Of a DNA stretch of 64,000 bases, positions 1-6,997 are shown piece after piece (the stretch's first letter is position 1; the number at the start of each line of letters is the position of its first letter). Made by a program: the position numbers and the translations under genes. The stretch is from the NCBI RefSeq assembly GCF_000331025.1, contig NC_020055.1, positions 3,505,370 through 3,569,369 on the forward strand. Direction: 5' to 3'. The notes beneath the pieces were generated by a model, which saw only the letters and a program-made list of their open reading frames with translations, was not told where the DNA came from and did not search any database. The DNA comes from Maridesulfovibrio hydrothermalis AM13 = DSM 14728 (GTDB taxonomy: Bacteria > Desulfobacterota > Desulfovibrionia > Desulfovibrionales > Desulfovibrionaceae).

Positions 1-403
1 TTACAGTTGGAACTTCAACTTCTGCGCGTGGCGCAGGAGCAGCTGCTTCCCGGGCAGCAGGAGCCTGACGTTCTTCTTTTTCCTGAACTGACTGCTCTCT
101 TTCCACAGATCTTTCTACCGGCCTTTCAGCAGGTCTTTCACTGGATCTTTCACCAAATCTATCATTTCTCTGAGGACGGGGTCTGTTATTTCTGGAACTT
201 TCATTCCCTGCGCTTCTGTTATCGACTCCTCTAGGACGGGCTTTAACTTTAGCATTCTTTTTTCCCACCAGCCCGAAAACTCCGGTGGAACCGCCGCTAA
301 GGATTTCAATTTCAAGTTTATCGCGATTCAGGCTGAAGTATTCACAGGCGTTATTAATCGCCTCGTCCAAATTCTTCCCCTGAAATTCCTTGAATTCGCT
401 CAT
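1..403 (-). CDS. jag: Jag/KhpB-type RNA-binding protein, N-terminal part (cut by window edge)
   Basis: The first 134 codons of a protein whose 3' end lies outside the window. Residues 1-55 form a Jag N-terminal domain: an acidic start (MSEFKEFQGKNLDEA), then the glycine-rich GGSTGVFGLVGKK turn. After that comes a long low-complexity linker rich in Arg, Glu, Asn and Ala, with SERPAERPVERSVER-like repeats. The KH and R3H RNA-binding domains expected in the family would follow beyond the edge. It is the last gene seen of the rpmH-rnpA-yidD-yidC-jag operon, an order conserved in many bacteria. Family members bind RNA and, with KhpA, affect cell division and envelope functions. The start has a usable ribosome site (AGGAGATAGA) just upstream. 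The frame is open to base 1. Confidence 0.85.
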   Translation of the reverse strand, partial: MSEFKEFQGKNLDEAINNACEYFSLNRDKLEIEILSGGSTGVFGLVGKKNAKVKARPRGVDNRSAGNESSRNNRPRPQRNDRFGERSSERPAERPVERSVEREQSVQEKEERQAPAAREAAAPAPRAEVEVPTV

Positions 404-456
404 TCTATCTCCTGGTTGTGTTCTTCACTCCATTTAAGTCCGATCAGCTTAGCGCC

Positions 457-2073
457 CTAATTTTTTACTTTGCGAATCATCAACCACTGCTGTGCAATTG
501 AAAGTATGTTGTTCACCATCCAGTATACAACCAGTCCGGAAGGAAAGTTGAGGAACATAAAAGTGAACACGAGGGGCAAAAGCATCATGATTTTCTGCTG
601 AGTCGGATCGCCCGCTGAAGGCGTCATTTTCTGCTGCAGGAACATGGTAGCACCCATAATAATAGGAGTGATATAAAGCGGGTCTTTAGCTGAAAGGTCA
701 GCGAGCCAGACAATATCACTAAAAGGCAGGTAATGGATAAAATCGGCGTGTCTCAGCGCAACCGTTCCCATCAGGGCCTTATACAGTCCAAAGAAAACCG
801 GAATCTGCAACACCATAGGCAGACACCCACCTGCCGGGTTAACTTTGTAGGTTTTGTAAAGCTGCATCATCTCTTTATTAAGAGCTTCCTTATCATTACC
901 GTGTTTCTCACGGAGTTTAGCCATCATGGGCTGCAGACGTTTCATCTGTTCCATGGACTTATAACTCTTGTGAGACAGGGGCCAGAAGAGAATCTTAATA
1001 GCAATAGTCAGCAGGATAATTGAAATACCGTAGTTGTTAACATACTGGTTAAACCACTCAAGGGCCACAACCAGAGGTTTAGCGATGATATCAAACCAGC
1101 CGAAGTCGATAGCTTTTTCAAGGTTACCGGGAACCTTAGCCATCAGTGCAGCATCCATAGGGCCGAAGTAGTAAGAGCATGAGAGTCGACGTTCGATATT
1201 TTTATCGAAAGAAACATTCTGCTCTGCGGCGATACGGAAAATATCATCCTGCACCTTACCTTTCATGGTCACATCATTGGAACCGGGCACAAGCGCGAGG
1301 ATAAAGTAGTTGGAATCAATCGCCGCCCAATCGATATCACCGGAAGCAGTAACTCCGGTCTCACGGAGGTCATCACGGTCTTTTTCTTCAGAAAGACCTT
1401 CAGGACCGAACCATGCGATTCTTGTGGGATTGTACGTATCTTTTTCAGAAGTGAGACTTTTTGTCGCGGTGGTAAAAGCCAGTCTGCCCATACCGCTGGG
1501 GTTGGACATGTTGATGATTCTTACGTCTTCATCAATAAGATAGTTGTCTGCATGAAAAGTAAGCCTACGTTCGATTCTAAAACCTTCAACATCACCGCGG
1601 AAGATAAGTGTTCCGAGCTTGTCGCCTTCAAGGTTCAGATTCTTGCCTTCGTATCCCCAAACGCCATTAGCCCATGTGGCAATGCCGTTGATGATGAGGC
1701 CCATAGGAGCTTTATTCAAAGCATTAGTGCCGACCATATCCACATCAGGAGAGTCGGCATCAATAGTTGCTTTGAACTTTTTCAGCATGAAATTTTCAAG
1801 TAGTCCGCCCTGAGAGTTAATGACAGCTGAGTAGAGAGGAGTTTCAACGGTGAGCTTTGTTCCTTTAGCAGAAACAATTGCAGCTGTGGTAGCGGGGTCG
1901 GGAAGCTGGTCAGAGACTGGTCCGGCAGTTTGAGTCTGAACGGCCTGATCCTGATTTACGGTTTGTTCCTGCTGAACAGGAGCGGGCTGTTGCGGCTGGG
2001 GAAAGAGGTACTGCCAGCCGAGAAGTACTACAAACGATAAGGCTACAGCCAAGATAACGCGTTTATTTTCCAT
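457..2073 (-). CDS. yidC: Membrane protein insertase YidC
   Basis: A 538-residue Oxa1/YidC-family insertase, the normal length for the Gram-negative form. Residues 5-22 form the first membrane segment (ILAVALSFVVLLGWQYLF). A Gln/Pro-rich linker and the large periplasmic beta domain (about 60-330) follow. The C-terminal insertase core has about five membrane helices, including GGCLPMVLQIPVFFGLYKA and FPSGLVVYWMVNNILS. The protein inserts and folds inner-membrane proteins, alone or with SecYEG. It sits between yidD (30 bp upstream) and jag in the conserved rpmH operon. Nothing looks damaged. Confidence 0.97.
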   Translation of the reverse strand: MENKRVILAVALSFVVLLGWQYLFPQPQQPAPVQQEQTVNQDQAVQTQTAGPVSDQLPDPATTAAIVSAKGTKLTVETPLYSAVINSQGGLLENFMLKKFKATIDADSPDVDMVGTNALNKAPMGLIINGIATWANGVWGYEGKNLNLEGDKLGTLIFRGDVEGFRIERRLTFHADNYLIDEDVRIINMSNPSGMGRLAFTTATKSLTSEKDTYNPTRIAWFGPEGLSEEKDRDDLRETGVTASGDIDWAAIDSNYFILALVPGSNDVTMKGKVQDDIFRIAAEQNVSFDKNIERRLSCSYYFGPMDAALMAKVPGNLEKAIDFGWFDIIAKPLVVALEWFNQYVNNYGISIILLTIAIKILFWPLSHKSYKSMEQMKRLQPMMAKLREKHGNDKEALNKEMMQLYKTYKVNPAGGCLPMVLQIPVFFGLYKALMGTVALRHADFIHYLPFSDIVWLADLSAKDPLYITPIIMGATMFLQQKMTPSAGDPTQQKIMMLLPLVFTFMFLNFPSGLVVYWMVNNILSIAQQWLMIRKVKN

Positions 2074-2103
2074 TTTTTTCTTTTCTCACTAAAAGTTGTC
2101 CCT

Positions 2104-2355
2104 TTAAATCAGTCCGGGACTGCGCGGTGGTAGTTTCTTTTTTAGGGCGGGAACAGGGTCGATACCGCCCTTGCATAGCGGATTACAACGCATCAGACGC
2201 CACAAAGCGTACATCCCCCCTCTGATCACTCCATGAAGGGATATAGCCTCTATGGCATATTGCGAGCAGGTTGGATGGAAGCGGCAGCACCCCGGAAATA
2301 ACGGGGATATAAACTTCTGATAAAAACGTATGGGATAAAGAAACAGAGTCCGCAT
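2104..2355 (-). CDS. yidD: Membrane protein insertion efficiency factor YidD
   Basis: An 83-residue YidD (DUF37) protein. The family signature is clear: [20 protein letters not shown], then [15 protein letters not shown] and a Cys-containing [14 protein letters not shown] segment. Members are small, peripheral, amphipathic inner-membrane proteins that help YidC-dependent insertion. The gene lies 14 bp after rnpA and 30 bp before yidC on the same strand, which fits co-transcription and translational coupling. Length and cysteine pattern are normal. Confidence 0.93.
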   Translation of the reverse strand: MRTLFLYPIRFYQKFISPLFPGCCRFHPTCSQYAIEAISLHGVIRGGMYALWRLMRCNPLCKGGIDPVPALKKKLPPRSPGLI

Positions 2356-2369
2356 TCCCTGATTTCTCG

Positions 2370-2747
2370 TTACTCTCCCCGGCTTTTGGCAAGATCATTA
2401 ATCTTATCAATAGCCGGAAGCAGTTCTTTTTCAGCAAGACCAAGAGTGATCTTTTTGCCGTCCAGAGCACGCTTGGGAACAAAAATTATATCCGCACGCA
2501 CTTGGAATTTATTCTGATAGAGCCTGAAAAACTCACGAGTTACTCTTTTAATCCGGTTCCTGACAACAGCAGGCCCCTTCTTTCTGCTCACGGTAAGGCC
2601 CAAACGAACCCCGCCGGGGCCGGTACCATGACACAGCACGAAGAGTATAAAACTCCGCGTGTAGAGCTTTTTTCCCTGCTCATAGCAGAGATCAAATTCA
2701 GGCTTCCTGAGGAGCTTATGCTCCTTTGTCCAACTTAAACGGCTAAT
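2370..2747 (-). CDS. rnpA: Ribonuclease P protein component (apparent ATT start)
   Basis: RnpA binds the RNase P RNA and helps remove the 5' leader of tRNA precursors. The family core is intact: [21 protein letters not shown] followed by [12 protein letters not shown]. The first conventional start (GTG at 2639) would give only 89 residues and remove the usual N-terminal RnpA segment. The open frame continues upstream for 36 codons reading like a normal RnpA N-terminus ([20 protein letters not shown]). It has no ATG, GTG or TTG before a TAA stop further upstream. The only fitting near-cognate codon is ATT at 2745-2747, giving 125 residues and a 13-bp overlap with the end of rpmH. The start is inference; the family assignment is firm. 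Confidence 0.9.
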   Translation of the reverse strand: MSRLSWTKEHKLLRKPEFDLCYEQGKKLYTRSFILFVLCHGTGPGGVRLGLTVSRKKGPAVVRNRIKRVTREFFRLYQNKFQVRADIIFVPKRALDGKKITLGLAEKELLPAIDKINDLAKSRGE

Positions 2748-2869
2748 CTTTTGCGACCCTTAGCACGACGTCTTGCAATAACTGCACGGCCGTTTTTGGT
2801 GCGAGAGCGTACGAGAAAACCGTGAGTTCTTTTTCTTCTGATTTTACTGGGCTGGTAAGTTCTTTTCAT
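2735..2869 (-). CDS. rpmH: 50S ribosomal protein L34
   Basis: A 44-residue, very basic protein beginning [20 protein letters not shown] and ending in an Arg/Lys-rich tail ([13 protein letters not shown]), the standard L34 sequence and length. L34 is a small protein of the large ribosomal subunit. The start follows a GGAGAAAT ribosome site. It is the first gene of the rpmH-rnpA-yidD-yidC-jag operon and overlaps the proposed rnpA start by 13 bp. Confidence 0.97.
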   Translation of the reverse strand: MKRTYQPSKIRRKRTHGFLVRSRTKNGRAVIARRRAKGRKRLAV

Positions 2870-2901
2870 TTTCTATTTCTCCAAAAATAAATAACGTTAT
2901 C

Positions 2902-2922
2902 AAGTCGGAAAATTACCGACTT
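2902..2922 (-). other. Hairpin in the rpmH leader
   Basis: A perfect 7-bp inverted repeat (AAGTCGG and CCGACTT, 7-nt loop) between the predicted promoter and the rpmH start. There is no T-run after it, so it is not an ordinary terminator. It may affect mRNA stability or translation of L34; function unknown. Confidence 0.4.
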
Positions 2923-2935
2923 CAAGGAACGGGAA

Positions 2936-2964
2936 CATATATCCCCTAGTTGCTATATCGTCAA
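2936..2964 (-). promoter_or_regulatory. Predicted sigma-70 promoter for the rpmH operon
   Basis: On the minus strand, TTGACG (2959-2964) and TATATG (2936-2941) are separated by exactly 17 bp, about 65 bp upstream of rpmH. No other good pair lies in this spacer. Confidence 0.55.
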
Positions 2965-3250
2965 GAAATGTTTTCAATATCAAGCTGAAGCTAAGTGCTT
3001 TTAATCTCACCCTGAATATTCTATGATACTCAGACAAGTGAAAACAAGACCACATACCCCGATGCGTTCATGCTGTCAAAGCTTAATCAGACATTAGGCT
3101 GATGTGGAATACTTCATCAAGATGTAATGAATGCATACCATATGAACATTTTTTTTTCATCGCTTTTTTAATGCCGGACCAATAACGGTTTCCGATTAAT
3201 TCTTAACACTCTTACCTGATGGTAAGCATCAGCAGTCAGGAGAAATTATA
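2965..3250. other. Spacer between the rpmH operon and the LUD gene
   Basis: AT-rich spacer between divergent genes. No open frame with a ribosome site and no stable terminator hairpin were seen. It presumably holds the promoter of the plus-strand LUD gene, but no convincing -35/-10 pair stands out. The ribosome site for that gene (CAGGAGAAA) is at its right end. Confidence 0.4.
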
Positions 3251-3901
3251 ATGAACCCCATACAAACTTTCTGGGATATTAAACTCGGAGAAATAAAAGA
3301 AGTATTTGAAGATAACGGATACACTACCTACGTGGCCAAAAGCAGCAAAGCCGCAGCCTCGCTCGTTATGGATAAAATTCTTCCAAAACTGAAACCGTCT
3401 TCCATCAGCTTCGGCGGGTCTATGACGGTTGTTGATTCCGGCCTTTTTGATCAGGTAAAGAAGCTCAAGCAGGTCAAAGTTATCGATACATACGACTCAC
3501 AGCCTCCGCTTGAGGAACGTATCGAACGCCGCAGACAGGCATTGCTGACGGATGTATTTATCACCAGCGCAAATGCCCTCACCGAAGAAGGTGAACTGGT
3601 CAACCTTGACGGCACAGGAAACAGAGTTGCCGCAATGGCGTTCGGTCCCCGCAATGTTATTGTACTTGTCGGCAGAAATAAACTCTGTTCCGACCTTGAT
3701 GCGGCGGTCAGCAGAATTAAAGAATACGCAGCTCCGGTTAACGCAATGCGCCTTAAGAGGAAAACTCCCTGCGCTGTTACCGGTAAATGCGCCAACTGTA
3801 ATTCCAAGGACAGGATCTGTTCTGTCTGGTCCATCACAGAAAAGTCTTCCCCTAAAGGCCGCATTCATGTGGTTATGATCAACGAAGATCTCGGTTTCTA
3901 A
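3251..3901 (+). CDS. LUD-domain protein (LutC/YkgG-like) with cysteine-rich tail
   Basis: A 216-residue LUD (DUF162) protein. Family marks are the SISFGGSMTVVDSGL segment, VFITSANALTEEGELVNLDG and the FGPRNVIVLVGRNKL strand. LUD proteins occur as LutC/YkgG in lactate-utilisation complexes and as stand-alone proteins in anaerobes. The C-terminal part carries four cysteines (C-x5-C-x2-C-x6-C, about residues 175-191) that could bind metal or an iron-sulfur centre; this is inference. Start chosen at ATG after CAGGAGAAATTATA. No lutA or lutB is adjacent, so a role in lactate oxidation is not shown. The UPF0280 gene follows on the same strand after a hairpin. Confidence 0.85.
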   Translation: MNPIQTFWDIKLGEIKEVFEDNGYTTYVAKSSKAAASLVMDKILPKLKPSSISFGGSMTVVDSGLFDQVKKLKQVKVIDTYDSQPPLEERIERRRQALLTDVFITSANALTEEGELVNLDGTGNRVAAMAFGPRNVIVLVGRNKLCSDLDAAVSRIKEYAAPVNAMRLKRKTPCAVTGKCANCNSKDRICSVWSITEKSSPKGRIHVVMINEDLGF

Positions 3902-3918
3902 ATTCTTTAAAAATAACT

Positions 3919-3954
3919 ATGCAGGGTGTTTGTTCAAGCATCCTGCATAATTTT
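3919..3954 (+). terminator. Hairpin after the LUD gene
   Basis: ATGCAGGGTG pairs with CATCCTGCAT (3919-3928 with 3939-3948, one G-T pair), followed by AATTTT. It is a weak rho-independent terminator or attenuator. A GTG at 3926 that opens the next reading frame lies inside this stem, which argues against that codon as a start. Confidence 0.55.
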
Positions 3955-3982
3955 AACCGCCACCCTGCTCACGAGAGTTCAT

Positions 3983-4729
3983 TTGACTAGAAAAAAATAC
4001 ACCGATCACGCCCGCACCTACCGCGACAACGTCAGTCCGGCATCCAGTGAAGTTTCATTCCAGACTGTTGTTGAGCAGACCGATCTGTTTATAGTCGCGG
4101 AGAAAGATCTCAGCACAGAAGCACTAAACGCAATTCACGAAGTACGATCTATTATTAAATGTTACAGTGTGCTCAACCCGCAATTTTCCACCAGTCTTGT
4201 CCCGATAGATGTTTTAGATCAAAGCCATCCCGTAATTATTGCAATGGCCAAAGCCGCCGCACACTGCTCAGTCGGGCCTATGGCAGCAGTTGCCGGAGCA
4301 GTGGCTCAATACGTGGCTGACAAGCTGCGCCCTGTTTCAGCCAATGTTCTGGTCGAAAACGGCGGCGATATTTATATGCATTCAACAGTAAAACGAAAAG
4401 TGGCCCTGCTTTCCGAACCGGACTCCGGAGCCAAAATAGGGATGCTTATTGATGCAGAGGATTTCCCGCTGGCCATCTGCTCTTCGTCTGGAACTATCGG
4501 TCACTCACTCAGTCTGGGCAGCGGTGATTTAGTCACTGTACGCGCTAAAGACGCTCATTTTGCCGATGCAGCAGCCACCGCCCTTGCCAATATGCTCAAG
4601 TCGCCTGCGGATGTTCCGCTGGTCATTGAAAAAGCCCGAACTCTGACCGAACACGGGCTGGATGGAATTTTTGTTCAATATGATTCCAAAATCGGAGCAT
4701 GGGGAGACATAGAACTGGTTGCTTTATAA
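3983..4729 (+). CDS. UPF0280 family protein (ApbE-like fold)
   Basis: A 248-residue UPF0280 protein, a family related in fold to ApbE-type FAD:protein FMN transferases, whose own reaction is unknown. Matching stretches include ARTYRDNVSP near the start, AHCSVGPMAAVAGAVAQYVAD in the middle, and ICSSSGTIGHSLSLGSGD with DAHFADAAATALANM near the end. I chose the TTG at 3983 (MTRKKYTDHARTYRD) because the frame's earlier GTG at 3926 falls in the preceding hairpin. The ribosome site (CACGAGAG) is weak. The gene is paired with the LUD gene on the same strand. Confidence 0.8.
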   Translation: MTRKKYTDHARTYRDNVSPASSEVSFQTVVEQTDLFIVAEKDLSTEALNAIHEVRSIIKCYSVLNPQFSTSLVPIDVLDQSHPVIIAMAKAAAHCSVGPMAAVAGAVAQYVADKLRPVSANVLVENGGDIYMHSTVKRKVALLSEPDSGAKIGMLIDAEDFPLAICSSSGTIGHSLSLGSGDLVTVRAKDAHFADAAATALANMLKSPADVPLVIEKARTLTEHGLDGIFVQYDSKIGAWGDIELVAL

Positions 4730-4766
4730 AAAACCGGGCACAGAGGAAAAATCTTCAGCATTAAAA

Positions 4767-5261
4767 CTACTGACTCACTGCCCGCTCAATGGCCATGAAC
4801 GGAGGCCCGTCGTTGTCATCTTTGGTTTTTGACAGCGACATGCGGTAACCGAAAGAAACAAAAAGTTGTCCAGAATCCAGAGAATCCGGTTTGAGTTCAA
4901 AATCAAAAGGAATACCTTTTCCTTCCTTCAAAGCTTGCGGAGAAAAGACCTGCAAACCTTGCGCAAGCACTGCACCGTCCTGATCACTCAGATAACCCTG
5001 AATCCAGAGTTCACCAATCCATGTTGCCCATATTGGAACGTTTTTCTTTTTGACATACGCCATGCCGCGTACTCCGAAACTGTCCTTGCGCGGCACAACC
5101 TCGTAATCAAATTTCATAAATTCCATCTGCATGGTGCGTGTGGTTTCAAGCTTCCAGGGCTGCTTTTCCAAATGTGATACACCGAGATGTAGACATCCGG
5201 CAGTCGCCAGACAGCATAGACCGATCAAAAATGCATAAACTCTATTTTTACGAAATCTCAT
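4767..5261 (-). CDS. Predicted lipoprotein of unknown function
   Basis: A 164-residue protein with a lipoprotein signal peptide: basic start (MRFRKNRVY), hydrophobic core (AFLIGLCCLA) and lipobox TAGC, giving Cys22 as the lipidated residue. The mature part is mainly beta-like, with tracts such as VPIWATWIGELWIQGYLSD, and has no motif I recognise. It would sit in the inner or outer membrane facing the periplasm. The start follows GGAGAAG. It is 35 bp downstream of the thiamine-binding-type gene on the same strand, so the two may be co-transcribed. Confidence 0.7.
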   Translation of the reverse strand: MRFRKNRVYAFLIGLCCLATAGCLHLGVSHLEKQPWKLETTRTMQMEFMKFDYEVVPRKDSFGVRGMAYVKKKNVPIWATWIGELWIQGYLSDQDGAVLAQGLQVFSPQALKEGKGIPFDFELKPDSLDSGQLFVSFGYRMSLSKTKDDNDGPPFMAIERAVSQ

Positions 5262-5296
5262 CCACTTCTCCGCAAAGAAATAATACTGTCTAACAG

Positions 5297-5590
5297 TTAT
5301 AATTTAGCTTCCACAGATTGAACCTTTCCTTCCAATCTGTCCACGGCCCCTTTCCGGCAGTCAGCCTTCATGAGCATATAAATACGGTCGCAATCAATTT
5401 CAAGTTCCCGATAACATTTCGTCACAACTGCCATAACTTCCTCCCATTCACCTTCAAGACAGGTTCCCATAGGACCGAGCAGGCAGGGAAGACCGCTCTC
5501 TCTGATAATATTAACAACCCTTGCAACATAAGGGCTGACACTTGTTCCCTTATCCGTTGGAAAAATGGTAAGCTCAACAAGTACACTCAT
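5297..5590 (-). CDS. MTH1187-type thiamine-binding protein (UPF0045/YqgV family)
   Basis: A 97-residue small ferredoxin-fold protein. Family marks are VELTIFPTDKGTSVSPYVAR at the start and GPMGTCLEGEWEEVM in the middle. YqgV/MTH1187 relatives bind thiamine or an analogue as tetramers, and some sit with thiamine-uptake genes. No thiamine gene or TPP riboswitch is visible here, so the ligand is only inferred from the family. The start follows CGGAGAAGAGAAA. It precedes the lipoprotein gene. Confidence 0.8.
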   Translation of the reverse strand: MSVLVELTIFPTDKGTSVSPYVARVVNIIRESGLPCLLGPMGTCLEGEWEEVMAVVTKCYRELEIDCDRIYMLMKADCRKGAVDRLEGKVQSVEAKL

Positions 5591-5704
5591 TTTCTCTTCT
5601 CCGTTTACATTGACACTGATTGATTAAATATTATACTTCTTTCCCGCTAAAATGATAAATTTAATTATTTTTTTATAATATAGAGACTCTAAGGAGCCGG
5701 TTTT

Positions 5705-6628
5705 ATGGGTGAATATTATATGCCTGCCAAAGATGAAGGTAAGCTTAAGCAGTTAATGACTTGGATGAAAGAAAAAAAACGTCCCCGCCCTTCTTTTCCA
5801 CGCGCAATCCAAATCCAAACTACAAGTCACTGTAATGCAATGTGTTTATTTTGCGGCTGGAAACATACACATAATACTCAGCCGCAAGGATATATGGAAG
5901 ATGACCTGTTCAAAAAAATCATCGACGAAACCAGCCGGCATTTTATCGGACGCATCAGCCCTTATTTAATGAATGAACCGCTCATGGATAAAAAACTTCC
6001 TGAACGTATCGCATATATTGAAAAGAACAAACGCCCGTTCACCAAAACAAAGATCAATACCAACGGCGCGTTGCTGACCAGTGATATGAGTGAAAGACTT
6101 ATCGAATCCGGCCTGCGTCATCTCTGGATTTCCGTCCAAGGCTATTCTCAGAAAACCTATACTGAAAGTATGGGGATTAAAAAGTTTAATATCCTTGAAA
6201 ACATCGATAATTTTCTGAACATCCGCGACAGAAAAGGTGCAAAACGTCCAAAGCTGTCTATCACCACTCTCGATACAACTATTGTACACGATGAACTGGA
6301 ATATGCCAAAAAGCACTGGGCCGAACGTGATGTTACATTTAAAATCCACCAGCTCGACAACCGCGCCGGGGACGATATCAGCAATCTCAGCAGCAACAAA
6401 CCCAAGTTGCGCCGCAACTGTGATCTGTTTCTCAAACAGGCCTACGTGCTATACAACGGCGATGTTATCATCTGTTGTCATGACTGGAAAAGAACTGTCG
6501 TGCTCGGAAACCTGAAAGAACAATCTCTGAAACAGATATGGAATTCTGAAAATTTCATTTCGCTCATCCGTCAGTACCAGAAAGGCGACTTCACCAATCT
6601 CAAAATCTGTAAAACCTGCACAGGTTGA
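5705..6628 (+). CDS. Radical SAM/SPASM-type enzyme
   Basis: A 307-residue radical SAM protein with the [4Fe-4S] motif C43-x3-C47-x2-C50 (HCNAMCLFCGW). Conserved TNGALLTSDMSERLIESG and WISVQGY segments follow. The C-terminal part has a SPASM/twitch-like cluster: Cys in RRNCDLFLKQ, the pair in VIICCHDW, LGNLKEQSLKQIWNSE, and CKTC four residues before the end. Such enzymes modify peptides, proteins or small molecules by radical chemistry in the cytoplasm. No precursor-peptide gene or partner is adjacent, so the substrate is unknown. The start has AAGGAG eight bases upstream. The gene stands alone and ends at a strong terminator. Confidence 0.85.
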   Translation: MGEYYMPAKDEGKLKQLMTWMKEKKRPRPSFPRAIQIQTTSHCNAMCLFCGWKHTHNTQPQGYMEDDLFKKIIDETSRHFIGRISPYLMNEPLMDKKLPERIAYIEKNKRPFTKTKINTNGALLTSDMSERLIESGLRHLWISVQGYSQKTYTESMGIKKFNILENIDNFLNIRDRKGAKRPKLSITTLDTTIVHDELEYAKKHWAERDVTFKIHQLDNRAGDDISNLSSNKPKLRRNCDLFLKQAYVLYNGDVIICCHDWKRTVVLGNLKEQSLKQIWNSENFISLIRQYQKGDFTNLKICKTCTG

Positions 6629-6977
6629 TATTGATTTTTCCTGCCCGTCCCCTGCCGGGCCTACGAGGCTTAAGACTTGATGCGCTACGAGTTCTTATTT
6701 AAAATGAACCAGCCAGACGCGCTTTGGAGAATAAAACTTTTCACGAGTTAAGGTATATTTTATAACTCGGTAAATTTGCAGATCACAAAGATTAATGCCG
6801 GATATTCTTAACCCGACAGTTAAGAATATCCGGCATTTTCTATTTAGCATAATTATTTGTCAAATTTTATCGACAGGCAAAACATGCCCTCCAGCATAAC
6901 TTCGCGTCAGTAAGGACTAAATAAACAGCAAGTTTGGAAAGAAAGAATCCAAGTTGATATATCCCCCTTTTATCCTT
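6629..6977. other. Spacer between the radical SAM gene and glgP
   Basis: Convergent intergenic stretch. It holds a short GC-rich repeat (GCCCG 6643-6647 with CGGGC 6656-6660), the strong terminator at 6794-6837, and the start of a short tandem repeat at its right end. No coding signal seen. Confidence 0.5.
6794..6842. terminator. Strong terminator between convergent genes
   Basis: A perfect 18-bp stem (6794-6811 with 6820-6837) and 8-nt loop, followed on the plus strand by TTCTATTT. It ends the radical SAM transcript and may also stop glgP transcripts from the other side. Confidence 0.8.
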
Positions 6978-6997
6978 TTATCCTTTTATGCTTTTAA
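6966..6997. repeat. Tandem 8-bp repeat at the glgP stop codon
   Basis: Three perfect copies of CCTTTTAT (6966-6989) and a fourth degenerate one (6990-6997). On the minus strand the unit reads ATAAAAGG and supplies the last codons and stop of glgP. Because the stop is formed by the junction of the first two units read, losing one copy would not change the protein. Confidence 0.6.

Noticed and set aside
3926-3982. Upstream GTG start for the UPF0280 gene
   Set aside because: The codon lies inside the hairpin after the LUD gene, and the extra N-terminal residues do not look like the family.
6676-6686. 11-base word CTTGATGCGCT shared with 57984-57994
   Set aside because: Flanks do not match; two copies of an 11-mer in 64 kb are not evidence of a repeat family.
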